Counted from the stretch's first letter, positions 23,491 to 32,160 are shown. The stretch is 64,000 nt of DNA from Streptomyces cyaneus (GCF_004028635.1 NZ_RQJW01000010.1:186001-250000), one strand, 5' to 3'. Notes: generated from the sequence alone by a model not told the origin. Numbers and translations: made by a program.

Positions 23491-23841
23491 TCAGGGTGCG
23501 TCGCGCTCGCTGTCCCGCGCGGGTTCGGCGGCCATGACGGTGCCCTGGGCCACCGCGCACAGGGTGGGAGTGCCGTCGCTGTCGACCGTCGTCAGGTCGC
23601 AGCGGCACACCACACGGGTGCGGCCGGCCCGGATCACCCGGGCGTGGGCGCGCAGGGTCTCGCCCCTGGCGGGGCGCAGGAAGCCGATGGTGAAACCGGC
23701 GGTCAGCAGAGCCGGGCCGAGCGCGGTACCGGCGGCGAAGGCCACCGCGTCGTCCGCCGCGTAGCCGAGGACGCCGCCGTGGACGGAGCCGTTGTGGTTC
23801 AGCAACTCACCACGTAGGTCCAGCTCGAGGGGCTCGTTCAC
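23491..23841 (-). CDS. PaaI-type hotdog thioesterase
   Basis: A 116-residue hotdog-fold protein that would hydrolyse acyl-CoA thioesters. The active-site region is LLNHNGSVHGGVLGYAADDAVAFAA (about 13-37), with HGG and an acidic residue in the following helix. GTG 23841 with AAAGGGG upstream. It is shorter at the N-terminus than most PaaI proteins (about 140). Divergent from a MarR gene, with a 20-bp palindrome between them on its promoter, so it is probably the regulated target of that MarR. Confidence 0.8.
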   Translation of the reverse strand: MNEPLELDLRGELLNHNGSVHGGVLGYAADDAVAFAAGTALGPALLTAGFTIGFLRPARGETLRAHARVIRAGRTRVVCRCDLTTVDSDGTPTLCAVAQGTVMAAEPARDSERDAP

Positions 23842-23853
23842 GCCGCACCCCTT

Positions 23854-23873
23854 TCACTTCACTAGTGAAGTGA
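23854..23873. promoter_or_regulatory. Perfect 20-bp palindrome, MarR operator
   Basis: TCACTTCACTAGTGAAGTGA is perfectly symmetric. On the minus strand TTGACA (23902-23897) and CATCCT (23878-23873) form a promoter for the thioesterase, and the palindrome covers the end of the -10 element and the start point. The site lies 38 bp before the MarR ATG. Confidence 0.75.
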
Positions 23874-23911
23874 GGATGGCGCCGCCCCTTCCCGTCTGTC
23901 AACATCGGTCC

Positions 23912-24337
23912 ATGTCCGAGCCCGATCAGCGTCTGTTCTTCCTGCTCCAGCGGGCGGCCCACCAGCTGCGCACCGCCTGCGACCGGCGGCTGCTGGCCGC
24001 CGCCGGGATCACCACGGCCCAGCTCGGCGCACTGTTCGCGGTCCGCGACGAGCCGGGCGTCACCCAGCAGCAGCTGGCCCGCGCCCTCGGGCTGCGCGAG
24101 TCCGCCGTCACCGGGCTGGTCGGCCGGCTCACCGCGGCCGGTCTGGTCGCCAAGCGGGCGCATCCACGCGAACACCGCGCAGTGGTACTGGAGTTGACCG
24201 GCGAGGGGGCCGCCGCGCTCGACGCCGCACAGCCGGAGGTCGACCGGTTCAACGCACAGGCACGGGCGCTGCTCGGCGAGGACGGATTCACGCAGACCGC
24301 GGCCGCGATGCGCGCCTTGGCGCACTGGGAGCAGTGA
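23912..24337 (+). CDS. MarR-family transcriptional regulator
   Basis: A 141-residue winged-helix repressor. The HTH runs through GVTQQQLARALGLRESAVTGLVGRL (about 50-74), with the wing at KRAHPREHRAVVLELTGEG. Typical length. It probably binds the 20-bp palindrome between itself and the thioesterase gene and responds to an aromatic or acyl-CoA ligand. No ribosome site is visible upstream of the ATG, so translation may be leaderless. Confidence 0.88.
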   Translation: MSEPDQRLFFLLQRAAHQLRTACDRRLLAAAGITTAQLGALFAVRDEPGVTQQQLARALGLRESAVTGLVGRLTAAGLVAKRAHPREHRAVVLELTGEGAAALDAAQPEVDRFNAQARALLGEDGFTQTAAAMRALAHWEQ

Positions 24338-24406
24338 CGTCGACGAGTGCTCGGGCCTTGTCGTCGTGCCGCTGCCGTTGCGGAGCCCCGCCACTAGGGT
24401 GAGGCC

Positions 24407-24871
24407 ATGTACTCGACGCGGGTCTCCTGGCATGTGAACGCCTCGCGCTCGGCCGTCTACCGGGCGCTGCTGGACGCGGACGCCATCGCCAAGTGGCGGG
24501 TACCGGACGGCATGACCGCGCATGTGCACGAGTTCGAGGGCCGGGAAGGCGGGGCGTTCCGCCTGTCGCTCACCTATGACGTGCCGACCGGCACCGGGAA
24601 GTCGGACGCGCACACCGACACCTACCACGGTCACTTCGTGAAGCTCGTGCCGGACCAGCAGGTGGTCGAGGAGGTCGAGTTCGAGACCGACGACCCCGCC
24701 CTGCGCGGCACGATGACGATGACCACGACCCTCACCGACACCGACGGCGGCACGGACGTCCTGGTCGTGCACGAGGGGATCCCCGACGTCGTGCCCGCTG
24801 CGGACAACGAGACGGGCACCCGCATGGCGCTGGTCAACCTCGCTCGGCTCGTCGAGGCGGAATCACGCTGA
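24407..24871 (+). CDS. SRPBCC/AHSA1-domain protein
   Basis: A 154-residue START-like protein with a ligand-binding helix-grip fold. Family stretches: WHVNASRSAVYRALLDADAIAKWRVPDGM (8-36) and the terminal helix around GTRMALVNLARLVEA. TAGGGT lies exactly 6 nt before the ATG, so the transcript should be leaderless. Function unknown; such proteins can be polyketide cyclase relatives, Hsp90 co-chaperone-like proteins or small-molecule carriers. Confidence 0.85.
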   Translation: MYSTRVSWHVNASRSAVYRALLDADAIAKWRVPDGMTAHVHEFEGREGGAFRLSLTYDVPTGTGKSDAHTDTYHGHFVKLVPDQQVVEEVEFETDDPALRGTMTMTTTLTDTDGGTDVLVVHEGIPDVVPAADNETGTRMALVNLARLVEAESR

Positions 24872-24880
24872 TCCCGTCGG

Positions 24881-24922
24881 AAAAGTCGAGCGGCAACCTC
24901 TGAGCGTTCGGCGGCGACTTTC
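24881..24922. other. Inverted repeat before the pectate lyase
   Basis: AAAAGTCG (24881-24888) and CGACTTTC (24915-24922) form a 7-bp stem with further GCGGC/GGCGGC pairing inside. It could end the upstream gene or regulate the pectate lyase. Confidence 0.4.
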
Positions 24923-24971
24923 GGCCAGGGGCTTCCCGCTGCCCCCCCCGAGCCCGAACGAGAGTCGTCGC

Positions 24972-26003
24972 ATGAGCACCGCTGCAACCCCGCGCAGGCA
25001 CCGCAAGAGACCCGACCGCCGCCGCAACGCACTGATCGCCGCCCTGGCCACCGCCCTGGTCGCCGGCACAGTCCTCGTCGGCGGCCTGCTGGCGACCTCC
25101 GAATCGGGGTCGGACCAGGCGGATTCCGGGAGTTCGACCCTGCAGGGGGAGGGCGGAGCTTCTTCGCCACCGTCCGCCACGGCCGGATCCGCCTCGCCAT
25201 CACCGTCGAAGTCGTCGGCGTCCCCGTCCCCCGCCAAGGCGTCCGCCTCTCCCCGCAAGAACGCCACCGCTTCCAAGAAGCCGACCGGCCCCGCCCCTTC
25301 CTTCACCGGCTTCGGCTCCTGGCCCACTCCCACCGCCGACCGCCCGGTGACCGCCACCATCGAGGTCTCCGGCAGCTACGACGGCGGCCTCAAGCGCCTC
25401 CACGGCTCCGGAGCCCTCGGCAGCGATGGCCAGGACGAGGACCAGGGCCCGCTCTTCGAACTCGCCGACGGAGCCACCCTGCAGAACGTGATCCTGGGCG
25501 CCCCGGCCGCCGACGGCGTGCACTGCCTGGGCAGCTGCACCCTGCGGAACGTCTGGTGGCAGGACGTGGGCGAGGACGCGGCGACCTTCAAGGGCACCTC
25601 GGCGTCGGCGACGTACCTCGTGACCGGCGGTGGCGCGCGGCACGCCGACGACAAGGTCTTCCAGCACAACGGCGCCGGGACGCTCACCATCAGGAACTTC
25701 CAGGTGTCGGACTTCGGCAAGCTCTACCGCTCGTGCGGCAACTGCGACACCCAGTACGAACGCCACGTCGTCATCAGCGATGTCCGGGTGACCGGCCCCG
25801 GCAACGCCCTCGCCGGCATCAACACCAACTACGGCGACACGGCGACCCTTTCCGGTGTGCGGATCGTCGGCGACGGCGGCCGGGACATCACCGTCTGCGC
25901 CCGCTTCCAAGGCAACGACTCCGGCGCCGAGCCCAGCGAGACCGGCAGCGGCCCGGACGGCACGTACTGCCGATACAGCTCGTCGGACGTCACCTATACG
26001 TGA
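24972..26003 (+). CDS. Secreted pectate lyase, polysaccharide lyase family 3
   Basis: A 343-residue exported enzyme that cleaves polygalacturonate by beta-elimination with Ca2+. After a basic N-terminus (RRHRKRPDRRRN) there is a hydrophobic segment at 20-43 acting as signal or anchor, a Ser/Pro/Lys-rich linker (about 50-108) and a PL3 parallel beta-helix. PL3 signatures include DGVHCLGSCTLRNVWWQDVGEDAATFKG, ADDKVFQHNGAGTLTI and SDFGKLYRSCGNC. The linker may span the cell wall. No adjacent pectin-uptake genes other than the sugar-acid block 2.3 kb upstream. Confidence 0.92.
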   Translation: MSTAATPRRHRKRPDRRRNALIAALATALVAGTVLVGGLLATSESGSDQADSGSSTLQGEGGASSPPSATAGSASPSPSKSSASPSPAKASASPRKNATASKKPTGPAPSFTGFGSWPTPTADRPVTATIEVSGSYDGGLKRLHGSGALGSDGQDEDQGPLFELADGATLQNVILGAPAADGVHCLGSCTLRNVWWQDVGEDAATFKGTSASATYLVTGGGARHADDKVFQHNGAGTLTIRNFQVSDFGKLYRSCGNCDTQYERHVVISDVRVTGPGNALAGINTNYGDTATLSGVRIVGDGGRDITVCARFQGNDSGAEPSETGSGPDGTYCRYSSSDVTYT

Positions 26004-26056
26004 TCTTTGCCTGGGGTTCGCCGAGCGTATGAAAGCGCTCGCTTCCATGGGTGTGT

Positions 26057-26953
26057 ATGGACACCGAACTGCTGTCAGGGCTGCGCGTCGACTACACCGA
26101 CCAGGACGACCCCGTGTTGATCCGGCCGGACGGCAGCCCGGTGGACACCTGGCGCGAGAACTACCCGTACCAGCAGCGCATGGAGCGCCCGGAGTACGAG
26201 TGGCACAAGCGGCTGCAGCAGATCGAACTGCTGAAGCTGCAGCGCTGGATCAAGGAGACCGGCCGTCGTCTCGTCATCGTCTTCGAAGGACGGGACGCGG
26301 CCGGCAAGGGCGGCACCATCAAGCGCTTCACGGAGCACCTCAACCCGCGCGGCGCCCGGGTGGTGGCGCTGGAGAAGCCGACCGAACGTGAGCGCGGGCA
26401 GTGGTACTTCCAGCGCTACGTCGAGCATCTGCCGACCGCCGGCGAGATCGTGCTGTTCGACCGGTCCTGGTACAACCGGGCCGGTGTGGAGCGTGTGATG
26501 GGCTTTTGCGCCGACGACGAGTACCGGCGCTTCATGCGGCAGGCGCCCGCCTTCGAGCGGATGCTGGTGGACGACGGCGTCGACCTGATCAAGTTCTGGT
26601 TCTCGGTCTCCCAGGGCGAGCAGCGCACCCGGTTCACCATCCGCCAGGTCGACCCCGTACGGCAGTGGAAGCTGAGCCCCATGGACCTGGCGTCGCTGGA
26701 CCGCTGGGAGGACTACACCGCCGCCAAGGTCGCCATGTTCCGTGAGACGGACACCGAGCACGCGCCCTGGACGGTGGTGAAGAGCAACGACAAGAAGCGG
26801 GCCCGCGTCGAGGCCATGCGCAGTGTGCTGGCCCGCTTCGACTACACCGACAAGGACGAGGAGGTCGTCGGCACCCCCGACCCCCGGATCATCGGCGCCG
26901 CCGCGGGCCTGCTGGAGGCGGGCGAGGACGACTCCGAGCAGGCGGGAAGGTGA
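26057..26953 (+). CDS. ppk2: Polyphosphate kinase 2 (PPK2)
   Basis: A 298-residue single-domain PPK2 that moves phosphate between polyphosphate and nucleoside di/triphosphates. Walker A GRDAAGKGGT (near 75-84), lid and Walker B regions LEKPTERERGQWYFQRYVEHLP and LFDRSWYNRAGVERVMGF are intact. Length and the single domain suggest the class that uses nucleoside diphosphates. ATG 26057 is used; an in-frame GTG is two codons upstream and neither has a clear ribosome site. A GAAAGCGCTCGCTTCC element sits just upstream. Confidence 0.9.
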   Translation: MDTELLSGLRVDYTDQDDPVLIRPDGSPVDTWRENYPYQQRMERPEYEWHKRLQQIELLKLQRWIKETGRRLVIVFEGRDAAGKGGTIKRFTEHLNPRGARVVALEKPTERERGQWYFQRYVEHLPTAGEIVLFDRSWYNRAGVERVMGFCADDEYRRFMRQAPAFERMLVDDGVDLIKFWFSVSQGEQRTRFTIRQVDPVRQWKLSPMDLASLDRWEDYTAAKVAMFRETDTEHAPWTVVKSNDKKRARVEAMRSVLARFDYTDKDEEVVGTPDPRIIGAAAGLLEAGEDDSEQAGR

Positions 26954-26963
26954 TGCCAGGGCC

Positions 26964-26984
26964 CTAGGGTCTGTCTGACCCTAG
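26964..26984. terminator. Bidirectional terminator hairpin
   Basis: CTAGGGTC (26964-26971), 5-nt loop, GACCCTAG (26977-26984). The right arm holds the TAG stop of the convergent minus-strand gene. Confidence 0.65.
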
Positions 26985-27364
26985 CCGCGGGGCAGCACCG
27001 TGACACGACGGAAGTTGCACTCGTTCCCCGCCGGGCCCCCGGCGGGGGAGGGCCGGTTCTGATGGGCCTTGAGCGCGGCGCTGACCAGGCTCATCAGCAG
27101 ATCCACGTCCGTGTCGCAGTCGAGATGCACGGTCACCCAGCCCGAGCCGGGGACCATCCGGATCGCGGTCGACTCCTGGAGATCGTCGTGGAACCGCCGG
27201 ATGGCCGACACCGTCAGATGCAGGTCCACGTCCCGGTCGGAGTGGAAGTGCACGATCTCGCTGTGGACGGAGCGCAGTGCCCGTCCTGCGCCGCAACTGG
27301 CCGGGCCCGAGCTGAGGTCGGGCCAGACTTCCAGTCGTTCCATGGCGCGTTGGGCCGGTGTCAT
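26981..27364 (-). CDS. Luciferase-family / DUF5519-type protein
   Basis: A 127-residue protein of a family usually labelled luciferase domain or DUF5519 in Streptomyces. Landmarks: GPASCGAGRALRSVHSEIVHFHSDRDVDLHLT (about 20-51) and GSGWVTVHLDCDTDVDLLMSLVSAAL. The His/Asp-rich strands could bind metal or a ligand but no enzyme activity is established for the family. No signal peptide. It is convergent with PPK2. Confidence 0.7.
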   Translation of the reverse strand: MTPAQRAMERLEVWPDLSSGPASCGAGRALRSVHSEIVHFHSDRDVDLHLTVSAIRRFHDDLQESTAIRMVPGSGWVTVHLDCDTDVDLLMSLVSAALKAHQNRPSPAGGPAGNECNFRRVTVLPRG

Positions 27365-27470
27365 GACCCCATAGTCACCCGATCACCACGCCGCAACCAG
27401 AGGTTGAGCAATTCGTAACCGGGGCGTGAGGTGTCTGACAGCGCCCCGCAGCCGGCCGTGAGGGCGTCGT

Positions 27471-28391
27471 CTACTCCGGCGGCGTCGGCGTGTCGTGCGT
27501 GCGGTACATCGCCTGGACGTCCAGTTCCAGCTGGACCGTGGGTCCGACGACCGCGATCCCGCGGGCCAGCATGCTGCGCCAGTTCAGGGTGAAGTCCTCC
27601 CGGTGCAGCTCCGCCTTGGCCAGTGCCGCACACCGCAGCTCCTCGCCGTAGCCGCCGTTGACCGACCCCAGATAGGTGGTGTCCAGCTCCACCGAGCGGC
27701 TCACGCCGTGCATGGTGAGCGAGCCGTGCAGGGTCCACTTGGCGCCGCTGCGATAGGCGAACCGCGTGCTGGCGAAGTCGATGTACGGGTATCGCTCGAC
27801 GTTCAGGAAGTCGGCCGAACGCAGATGGTTGTCCCGGGTGTTGTTGCCCGTCGTGATGCTGGCCGCGTCGATGCGGACCGACACCTGGGACTCGGCCATG
27901 TCGGGCGCCACCCGGATGCCGCCCGTGAACCGCTCGAAGCGGCCGTGGACATGGGCCATGCCGACGTGCTTGGCGATGAACCGGATCGCCGTGTGCGGCG
28001 GGTCGAAGAGCCAGGTGCCGGCCGTCGGCAGTTCCAGCTGCCGGGCCGACGTCAGCTGGACGCGTATGGCGGGCAGCGGCGGACCGGCGGCGACGTCCAG
28101 GGTCTCCCGGTGCGGTGTCAGGCCCTCGGCCGTGATCATCAGGCTGTAGCGGCCCGGGGGCAGCGCGGCGAAGAAGAGGCCGTACGGGTCCGTCGTACCG
28201 GACGCCACGACCTGGTGCGAGTCCAGCGCGGTCACGGTCACGTCGGCGCCGCGCATCGGCAGCCCCACCGGGTCCACGACCTCGCGGCTCACGACGCCCG
28301 CACCGGCAGGCACGGGGAACGGAACACCTGGCGCCCCTCGGGAGCGTCGACTCCCCCGGGAGCTTCGACTCCTGAGCAGACCGAGGGGCAT
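27471..28391 (-). CDS. YceI family protein with N-terminal carboxypeptidase-regulatory-like domain
   Basis: A 306-residue fusion. Residues about 30-115 look like a CarboxypepD_reg/prealbumin-like beta-sandwich (DPVGLPMRGADVTVTALD, DPYGLFFAALPPGRYSLMI). Residues about 125-300 are a YceI lipocalin-like barrel that in other bacteria binds polyisoprenoids (GTWLFDPPHTAIRFIAKHVGM, RTDNHLRSADFLNV-like block, TLHGSLTMHGVSRSVELDTTY). Ordinary YceI is about 180-190 aa. ATG 28391 is chosen for AAAGGTGA 5 nt upstream. There is no clear signal peptide, only a short basic, Ser/Arg-rich start. Confidence 0.82.
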   Translation of the reverse strand: MPLGLLRSRSSRGSRRSRGAPGVPFPVPAGAGVVSREVVDPVGLPMRGADVTVTALDSHQVVASGTTDPYGLFFAALPPGRYSLMITAEGLTPHRETLDVAAGPPLPAIRVQLTSARQLELPTAGTWLFDPPHTAIRFIAKHVGMAHVHGRFERFTGGIRVAPDMAESQVSVRIDAASITTGNNTRDNHLRSADFLNVERYPYIDFASTRFAYRSGAKWTLHGSLTMHGVSRSVELDTTYLGSVNGGYGEELRCAALAKAELHREDFTLNWRSMLARGIAVVGPTVQLELDVQAMYRTHDTPTPPE

Positions 28392-28449
28392 GGCGATCAC
28401 CTTTCTTCCGGCGTGGAGGGGCTTCGAGCGTGTGTGTGTTGGGGGGATG

Positions 28450-29532
28450 TCAGTGGGCGGCCGTGGTCGGCGGTGCGCCCTCGTACGCCGCCCGCAGCAG
28501 GGCGAGTACGTCGTCGGCCGTGACCGGGCGGGGATTGGCGTAGGCCTGGCCCGCGGTCTGTGCGGCGGCGGTCGCCAAGTCGGCTTCGGTGAGGCCCAGT
28601 TCGGCGAGTGAGCGGGGTGCGCCGAGGCGTCCGGCCAGTTCCCACAGGGCGGTCGGCGCGTCGGACGCGTCCAGGGCGCGGGCCACCGCCGCGACTGCGA
28701 CCGGGGCCGCGGGCGCGTTGTGGGCCAGGGCGTACGGCAGCACCACCGTGTGCGTCTCGGCGTGCGGCAGCCCGAAGGTGCCGCCCAGGACGTGGCAGAG
28801 CTTGTGGTGCAGGCCCATGGTGGTGGCGCCCAGGCAGGACCCGCACAGCCAGGCCCCGTACAGGGCGCGCCCGCGGGCCTCCAGGGACGTCGGCTCCTCG
28901 GCCACTTCCGGGAGCGCCCGCGCCAGCGCCCGTACGCCCTCCTCGGCCATCAGCGCGATCAGGGGCGAGGTGTCGGGGGCGTACAGGGCCTCGACGGCGT
29001 GCGCGACGGCGTTGACGCCGCTGGTCACGGAGAGCGGTACGGGCAGCGAGAGGGTGAGCTCGGGGTCGTAGACGACACTGCGGGGCAGCACCTTCGGGTC
29101 GCGGCCGGTGCGCTTGACGCCGTGCTCGGTCAGGCCCCAGACCGGAGTCATCTCCGAGCCGGAGTAGGTGGACGGCACCGCGATCAGCGGCAGGCCGGTG
29201 CGCAGTGCGATCGCCTTGCCCAGGCCGATCGACGAGCCGCCGCCGACCGCCACGCACCCGTCGGCCCCGGCCGCGCGCACCGCCTGGACGGCCACGTCGG
29301 CGACCTCGACGGGCACGTGCATCCGGGCCCGGTCGTGCACCCCCACACACACCGGGCCGAGCGCGTCCGCGACCGCACGCGCGGTGTCCGCGCCCCGCGT
29401 CCCGCACACCACGAGCACCCGCCGCAGCCCGAGCCGCCCGGCCTCGTCCGGCGTCGCGGACACCGCCGCGCCGGGCCGGAAGACGACCCGCACGGGCCGG
29501 GCCTCGTAGGAGAAGTCGAGGACGTCCTTCAC
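28450..29532 (-). CDS. Maleylacetate reductase (iron-type alcohol dehydrogenase family)
   Basis: A 360-residue enzyme that reduces maleylacetate to 3-oxoadipate with NAD(P)H, the last peripheral step of hydroxyquinol breakdown. Visible are the nucleotide loop VAVGGGSSIGLGKAIAL (near 82-98), PSTYSGSEMTPVWG, and metal-site histidines in NAVAHAVEALYAP, GLHHKLCHVLGG and FGLPHAETHTVVLP. GTG 29532 overlaps the TGA of the dioxygenase gene (GTGA), so the genes are translationally coupled. Length matches known reductases. Confidence 0.9.
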   Translation of the reverse strand: MKDVLDFSYEARPVRVVFRPGAAVSATPDEAGRLGLRRVLVVCGTRGADTARAVADALGPVCVGVHDRARMHVPVEVADVAVQAVRAAGADGCVAVGGGSSIGLGKAIALRTGLPLIAVPSTYSGSEMTPVWGLTEHGVKRTGRDPKVLPRSVVYDPELTLSLPVPLSVTSGVNAVAHAVEALYAPDTSPLIALMAEEGVRALARALPEVAEEPTSLEARGRALYGAWLCGSCLGATTMGLHHKLCHVLGGTFGLPHAETHTVVLPYALAHNAPAAPVAVAAVARALDASDAPTALWELAGRLGAPRSLAELGLTEADLATAAAQTAGQAYANPRPVTADDVLALLRAAYEGAPPTTAAH

Positions 29533-30389
29533 GCGCGCTCCAGTACGAGGTCGAAGCGGGCGTGCCGGAAGGGGTTCGCCACGCCGAACTCCCGTGCCGC
29601 CGAAGGGTCGTCGACCGGGGTGAAGTCGGTGACGAGGCCAGGCTTGACCGCGAACACCGCGTCCGAATCCAGGTAGTCGCTGCCCGCCACGAAGATGTGC
29701 GTGGTCACTGGGGTGTGCCCGTCGGCCGAGGCGATGAAGTGGATGTGCGCGGGCCGGTAGGGGTGCCGTCCGGTGGCCCGCAACAGTCCGCCGACCGGCC
29801 CGTCCGTCGGAATCGGATACGGGCTCGGCACACACGTACGGAACCAGAACCGTCCCTCGTCGTCCGCGGTGAACAGGCCGCGCCCGTTGCCCGGCGGCTG
29901 CACGTCAGGCTGCTGCACGTCGTAGAAGCCGTTCCCGTCGGCCTGCCACACGTCGACGACCGCGCCCGGCAGCGGGTTACCGTCCCGGGACAGCACCCGC
30001 CCGCTCACCACGCACGGCTCGCCGCCGCCCACCAGGTCGATGTCCGCGCCGAGCTCGCGCACCGGCGAGGCGGTCATGTGGAACGGGCCCAGCACGGTCG
30101 ACTCGGTCGCACCGGGGCCCTGTCGCTCGTTGATGGTCTCCACGAGCATCGACAGGCCGAGCACGTCCGAGAGCAGGATGAATTCCTGCCGGGTGTCGGT
30201 GCAGGCCTGTCCGGTCGCCGTCAGGAAGCCGATCGCCCGCTCCCACTCCTCCTGCGTCAGCCGCGTCTCGCGCGCGAAGGCATGCAGATGCCGGACCAGC
30301 CCGGTCAGCACCTCCCGCAGCCGTGGATCGTCCGTGCCGCGCAGACTGGCGACCACCTCGTCCGTGACCGTCGTGTCGTCGCCGCCCAT
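29529..30389 (-). CDS. Hydroxyquinol/catechol 1,2-dioxygenase (intradiol)
   Basis: A 286-residue non-heme Fe(III) ring-cleaving dioxygenase. The N-terminal helical domain (DPRLREVLTGLVRHLHAFARETRLTQEEW) is typical of the hydroxyquinol/catechol group. The catalytic core shows LGPFHMTASPVRE, VVDVWQADGNGFYDVQ with a Tyr ligand, and HPYRPAHIHFIASADGHTPVTTHIF, holding the second Tyr and both His ligands. ATG 30389 is preferred because AAGGAG lies 5 nt upstream; an ATG at 30413 follows directly on the previous stop without a site. Gene order with maleylacetate reductase favours hydroxyquinol as substrate. Confidence 0.9.
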   Translation of the reverse strand: MGGDDTTVTDEVVASLRGTDDPRLREVLTGLVRHLHAFARETRLTQEEWERAIGFLTATGQACTDTRQEFILLSDVLGLSMLVETINERQGPGATESTVLGPFHMTASPVRELGADIDLVGGGEPCVVSGRVLSRDGNPLPGAVVDVWQADGNGFYDVQQPDVQPPGNGRGLFTADDEGRFWFRTCVPSPYPIPTDGPVGGLLRATGRHPYRPAHIHFIASADGHTPVTTHIFVAGSDYLDSDAVFAVKPGLVTDFTPVDDPSAAREFGVANPFRHARFDLVLERA

Positions 30390-30414
30390 GCCGGCTCCTT
30401 CCTGGGCGCTCATC

Positions 30415-32160
30415 TCAACCGTGCCCGAGAATCCGCCGCAGCGCCCCCGTGAGCAACCGTTCGGCGTCCTCGTCCTCGGCCGCGTCGGCGTGCCGGAACG
30501 CCACATACCCGTCGGGGCGTACGAGGAGGGCGCCCCCGTCGGAGATCTCGCTCAGCTCCGCCCAGTCGCCGTACGGGTCCTCGTACTCCTGGCCAGGTCC
30601 GACGACGACCGTGGCGATGTCGAGGGGCTGGGCCGCGGCGGCCCGCAGCCACGCCTCGCCGCCGATGCCGGTGAGCAGCGTGAAGCGGCCCTTGCCGACG
30701 GTGTCGAGGGTGGACAGGGTCCGGGGCCCGGAGGTGATCCAGGCGTGCGGGAGCTTGGCGCCGGGGCGGGAGGTGGGCTGGTGGTGCAGCTCGGGGTCGC
30801 GGGTGGAGCCGGGGTCGGGAGTGCCGTCGGGGACGACCGCGGCGGAGGCGTAGCGCTGGTTGAGGTCGACGCCGTGCGCGTTGAACTCGTACACCTTGAA
30901 GGCGATGGCCTCGCGCAGCGCCGCCCGCTGCTTGGCGGCCGCTTCGGTGGCGTCCTTGCGGGCGGCGATGTTGGCCCACAGCTGCTCGGGCGTCTGCGGC
31001 GAGAGCCCGTCGAGCGCCTCGAAGATCGGGGCGGTCTCGGCGATGGACTTGTTGGCCCGGGTCACGATCTGCTTGCCGACCGGCGCGCGCTCCACGGTGT
31101 AGGTGTCGAGGAGCTTCGGCGAGGCGATGCCGTCGAGGACGAGCCTCAACTTCCAGGCCAGGTTGTAGGAGTCCTGGATGGAGGTGTTCGAGCCGAGCCC
31201 GTTGGACGGCGGGTGGCGGTGCACGGCGTCACCGGCGCAGAAGACACGGCCGCTCGCGTATGTCTCGGCGTGCATCTCGTTGACCGTCCACGCCGAGGAC
31301 GACTTGATGGTCACCGGGATCTCGTCGTCGCCGACCAGCTGCCGTACGACGGACAGTGCGTACTCCTCGGTGAGGTCGGGGGCGCCGGCGCTCACGTCGT
31401 AGCCCCAGACGATCAGCCACTCGTTCCAGGGGCGCACGCAGCGCACCAGGCCCGCGCCGATGCCGCCGACCGTGGCGCCGGGCGCCAGCACCCAGTAGAG
31501 GGTGGAGGGGCGGTGCGCGGTGTACTTGCTCAGATCCGCGTCGAAGACGATGTTGATGCTGCCCGCGACGCCCATCTGACCGCCCATCGGCAGCCCGGCG
31601 TCCTCGGCGACCTTGGACCGGCCGCCGTCGGCACCGATCAGGTACTTGGCACGGATGGTGTACTCGTCGCCGCGCAGCCGGTCCTCGACGGTGACCGTGA
31701 CGCCGGCCTCGTCCTGGACGAAGGACCTGTAGACCGTGCTGAAGCGGAAGTCGGTGCCGCGGGCGATCGCCGCGTTCACCAGCACCGGCTCCATCAGGTG
31801 CTGCGGCATGTCGCACATGCGGGTCGGGCTGGCCAGCTCGTGCGCGGCCTGCACGAGCGGGTCGTTGCCCCAGGAACGCACCCGGCCGAGCTCCTCACCG
31901 GCCAGGCTGGTGCAGAAGGTCGTGTTGCCCATGAGGTGCTGGGGCGTCGCCTTGGCGATCACCTCGTCCTCGACGTCCAGGTCGCGCAGCACCTCCATGG
32001 TGCGCTGGTTGGTGATGTGCGCGCGGGGCGTGTCGGCGAGGCTCGCGTACCGGGTGACGACCATGTTGCGCACGCCGTAGGTGCTCAGGGCGAGCGCGGC
32101 CGCCCCGCCCGCCGGGCCGCTGCCCACGATCAGTACGTCGGTCTCGACAACGGTGTGCAC
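30415..32160 (-). CDS. FAD-dependent aromatic hydroxylase (phenol/resorcinol type)
   Basis: A 581-residue group A flavin monooxygenase that would hydroxylate a phenol with NAD(P)H and O2. FAD motif LIVGSGPAGGAAALAL (10-25), DG motif YLIGADGGRSKVAEDAG near 177, and GD motif FCAGDAVHRHPPSNGLGSNTSIQDSYNLAWKL near 313-344. The C-terminal thioredoxin-like domain usual in the phenol hydroxylase group is present (GKGRFTLLTGIGGEAW). As first gene of the operon it most likely makes hydroxyquinol, for instance from resorcinol or a chlorophenol-like compound; the substrate is inference from gene order. Transcribed divergently from the AcoR-like regulator. Confidence 0.88.
   Translation of the reverse strand: MHTVVETDVLIVGSGPAGGAAALALSTYGVRNMVVTRYASLADTPRAHITNQRTMEVLRDLDVEDEVIAKATPQHLMGNTTFCTSLAGEELGRVRSWGNDPLVQAAHELASPTRMCDMPQHLMEPVLVNAAIARGTDFRFSTVYRSFVQDEAGVTVTVEDRLRGDEYTIRAKYLIGADGGRSKVAEDAGLPMGGQMGVAGSINIVFDADLSKYTAHRPSTLYWVLAPGATVGGIGAGLVRCVRPWNEWLIVWGYDVSAGAPDLTEEYALSVVRQLVGDDEIPVTIKSSSAWTVNEMHAETYASGRVFCAGDAVHRHPPSNGLGSNTSIQDSYNLAWKLRLVLDGIASPKLLDTYTVERAPVGKQIVTRANKSIAETAPIFEALDGLSPQTPEQLWANIAARKDATEAAAKQRAALREAIAFKVYEFNAHGVDLNQRYASAAVVPDGTPDPGSTRDPELHHQPTSRPGAKLPHAWITSGPRTLSTLDTVGKGRFTLLTGIGGEAWLRAAAAQPLDIATVVVGPGQEYEDPYGDWAELSEISDGGALLVRPDGYVAFRHADAAEDEDAERLLTGALRRILGHG

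Noticed and set aside
26032..26047. GAAAGCGCTCGCTTCC as a LacI operator for ppk2
   Set aside because: The symmetry is off-centre and no sugar-related gene follows; kept only as a remark in the ppk2 entry.
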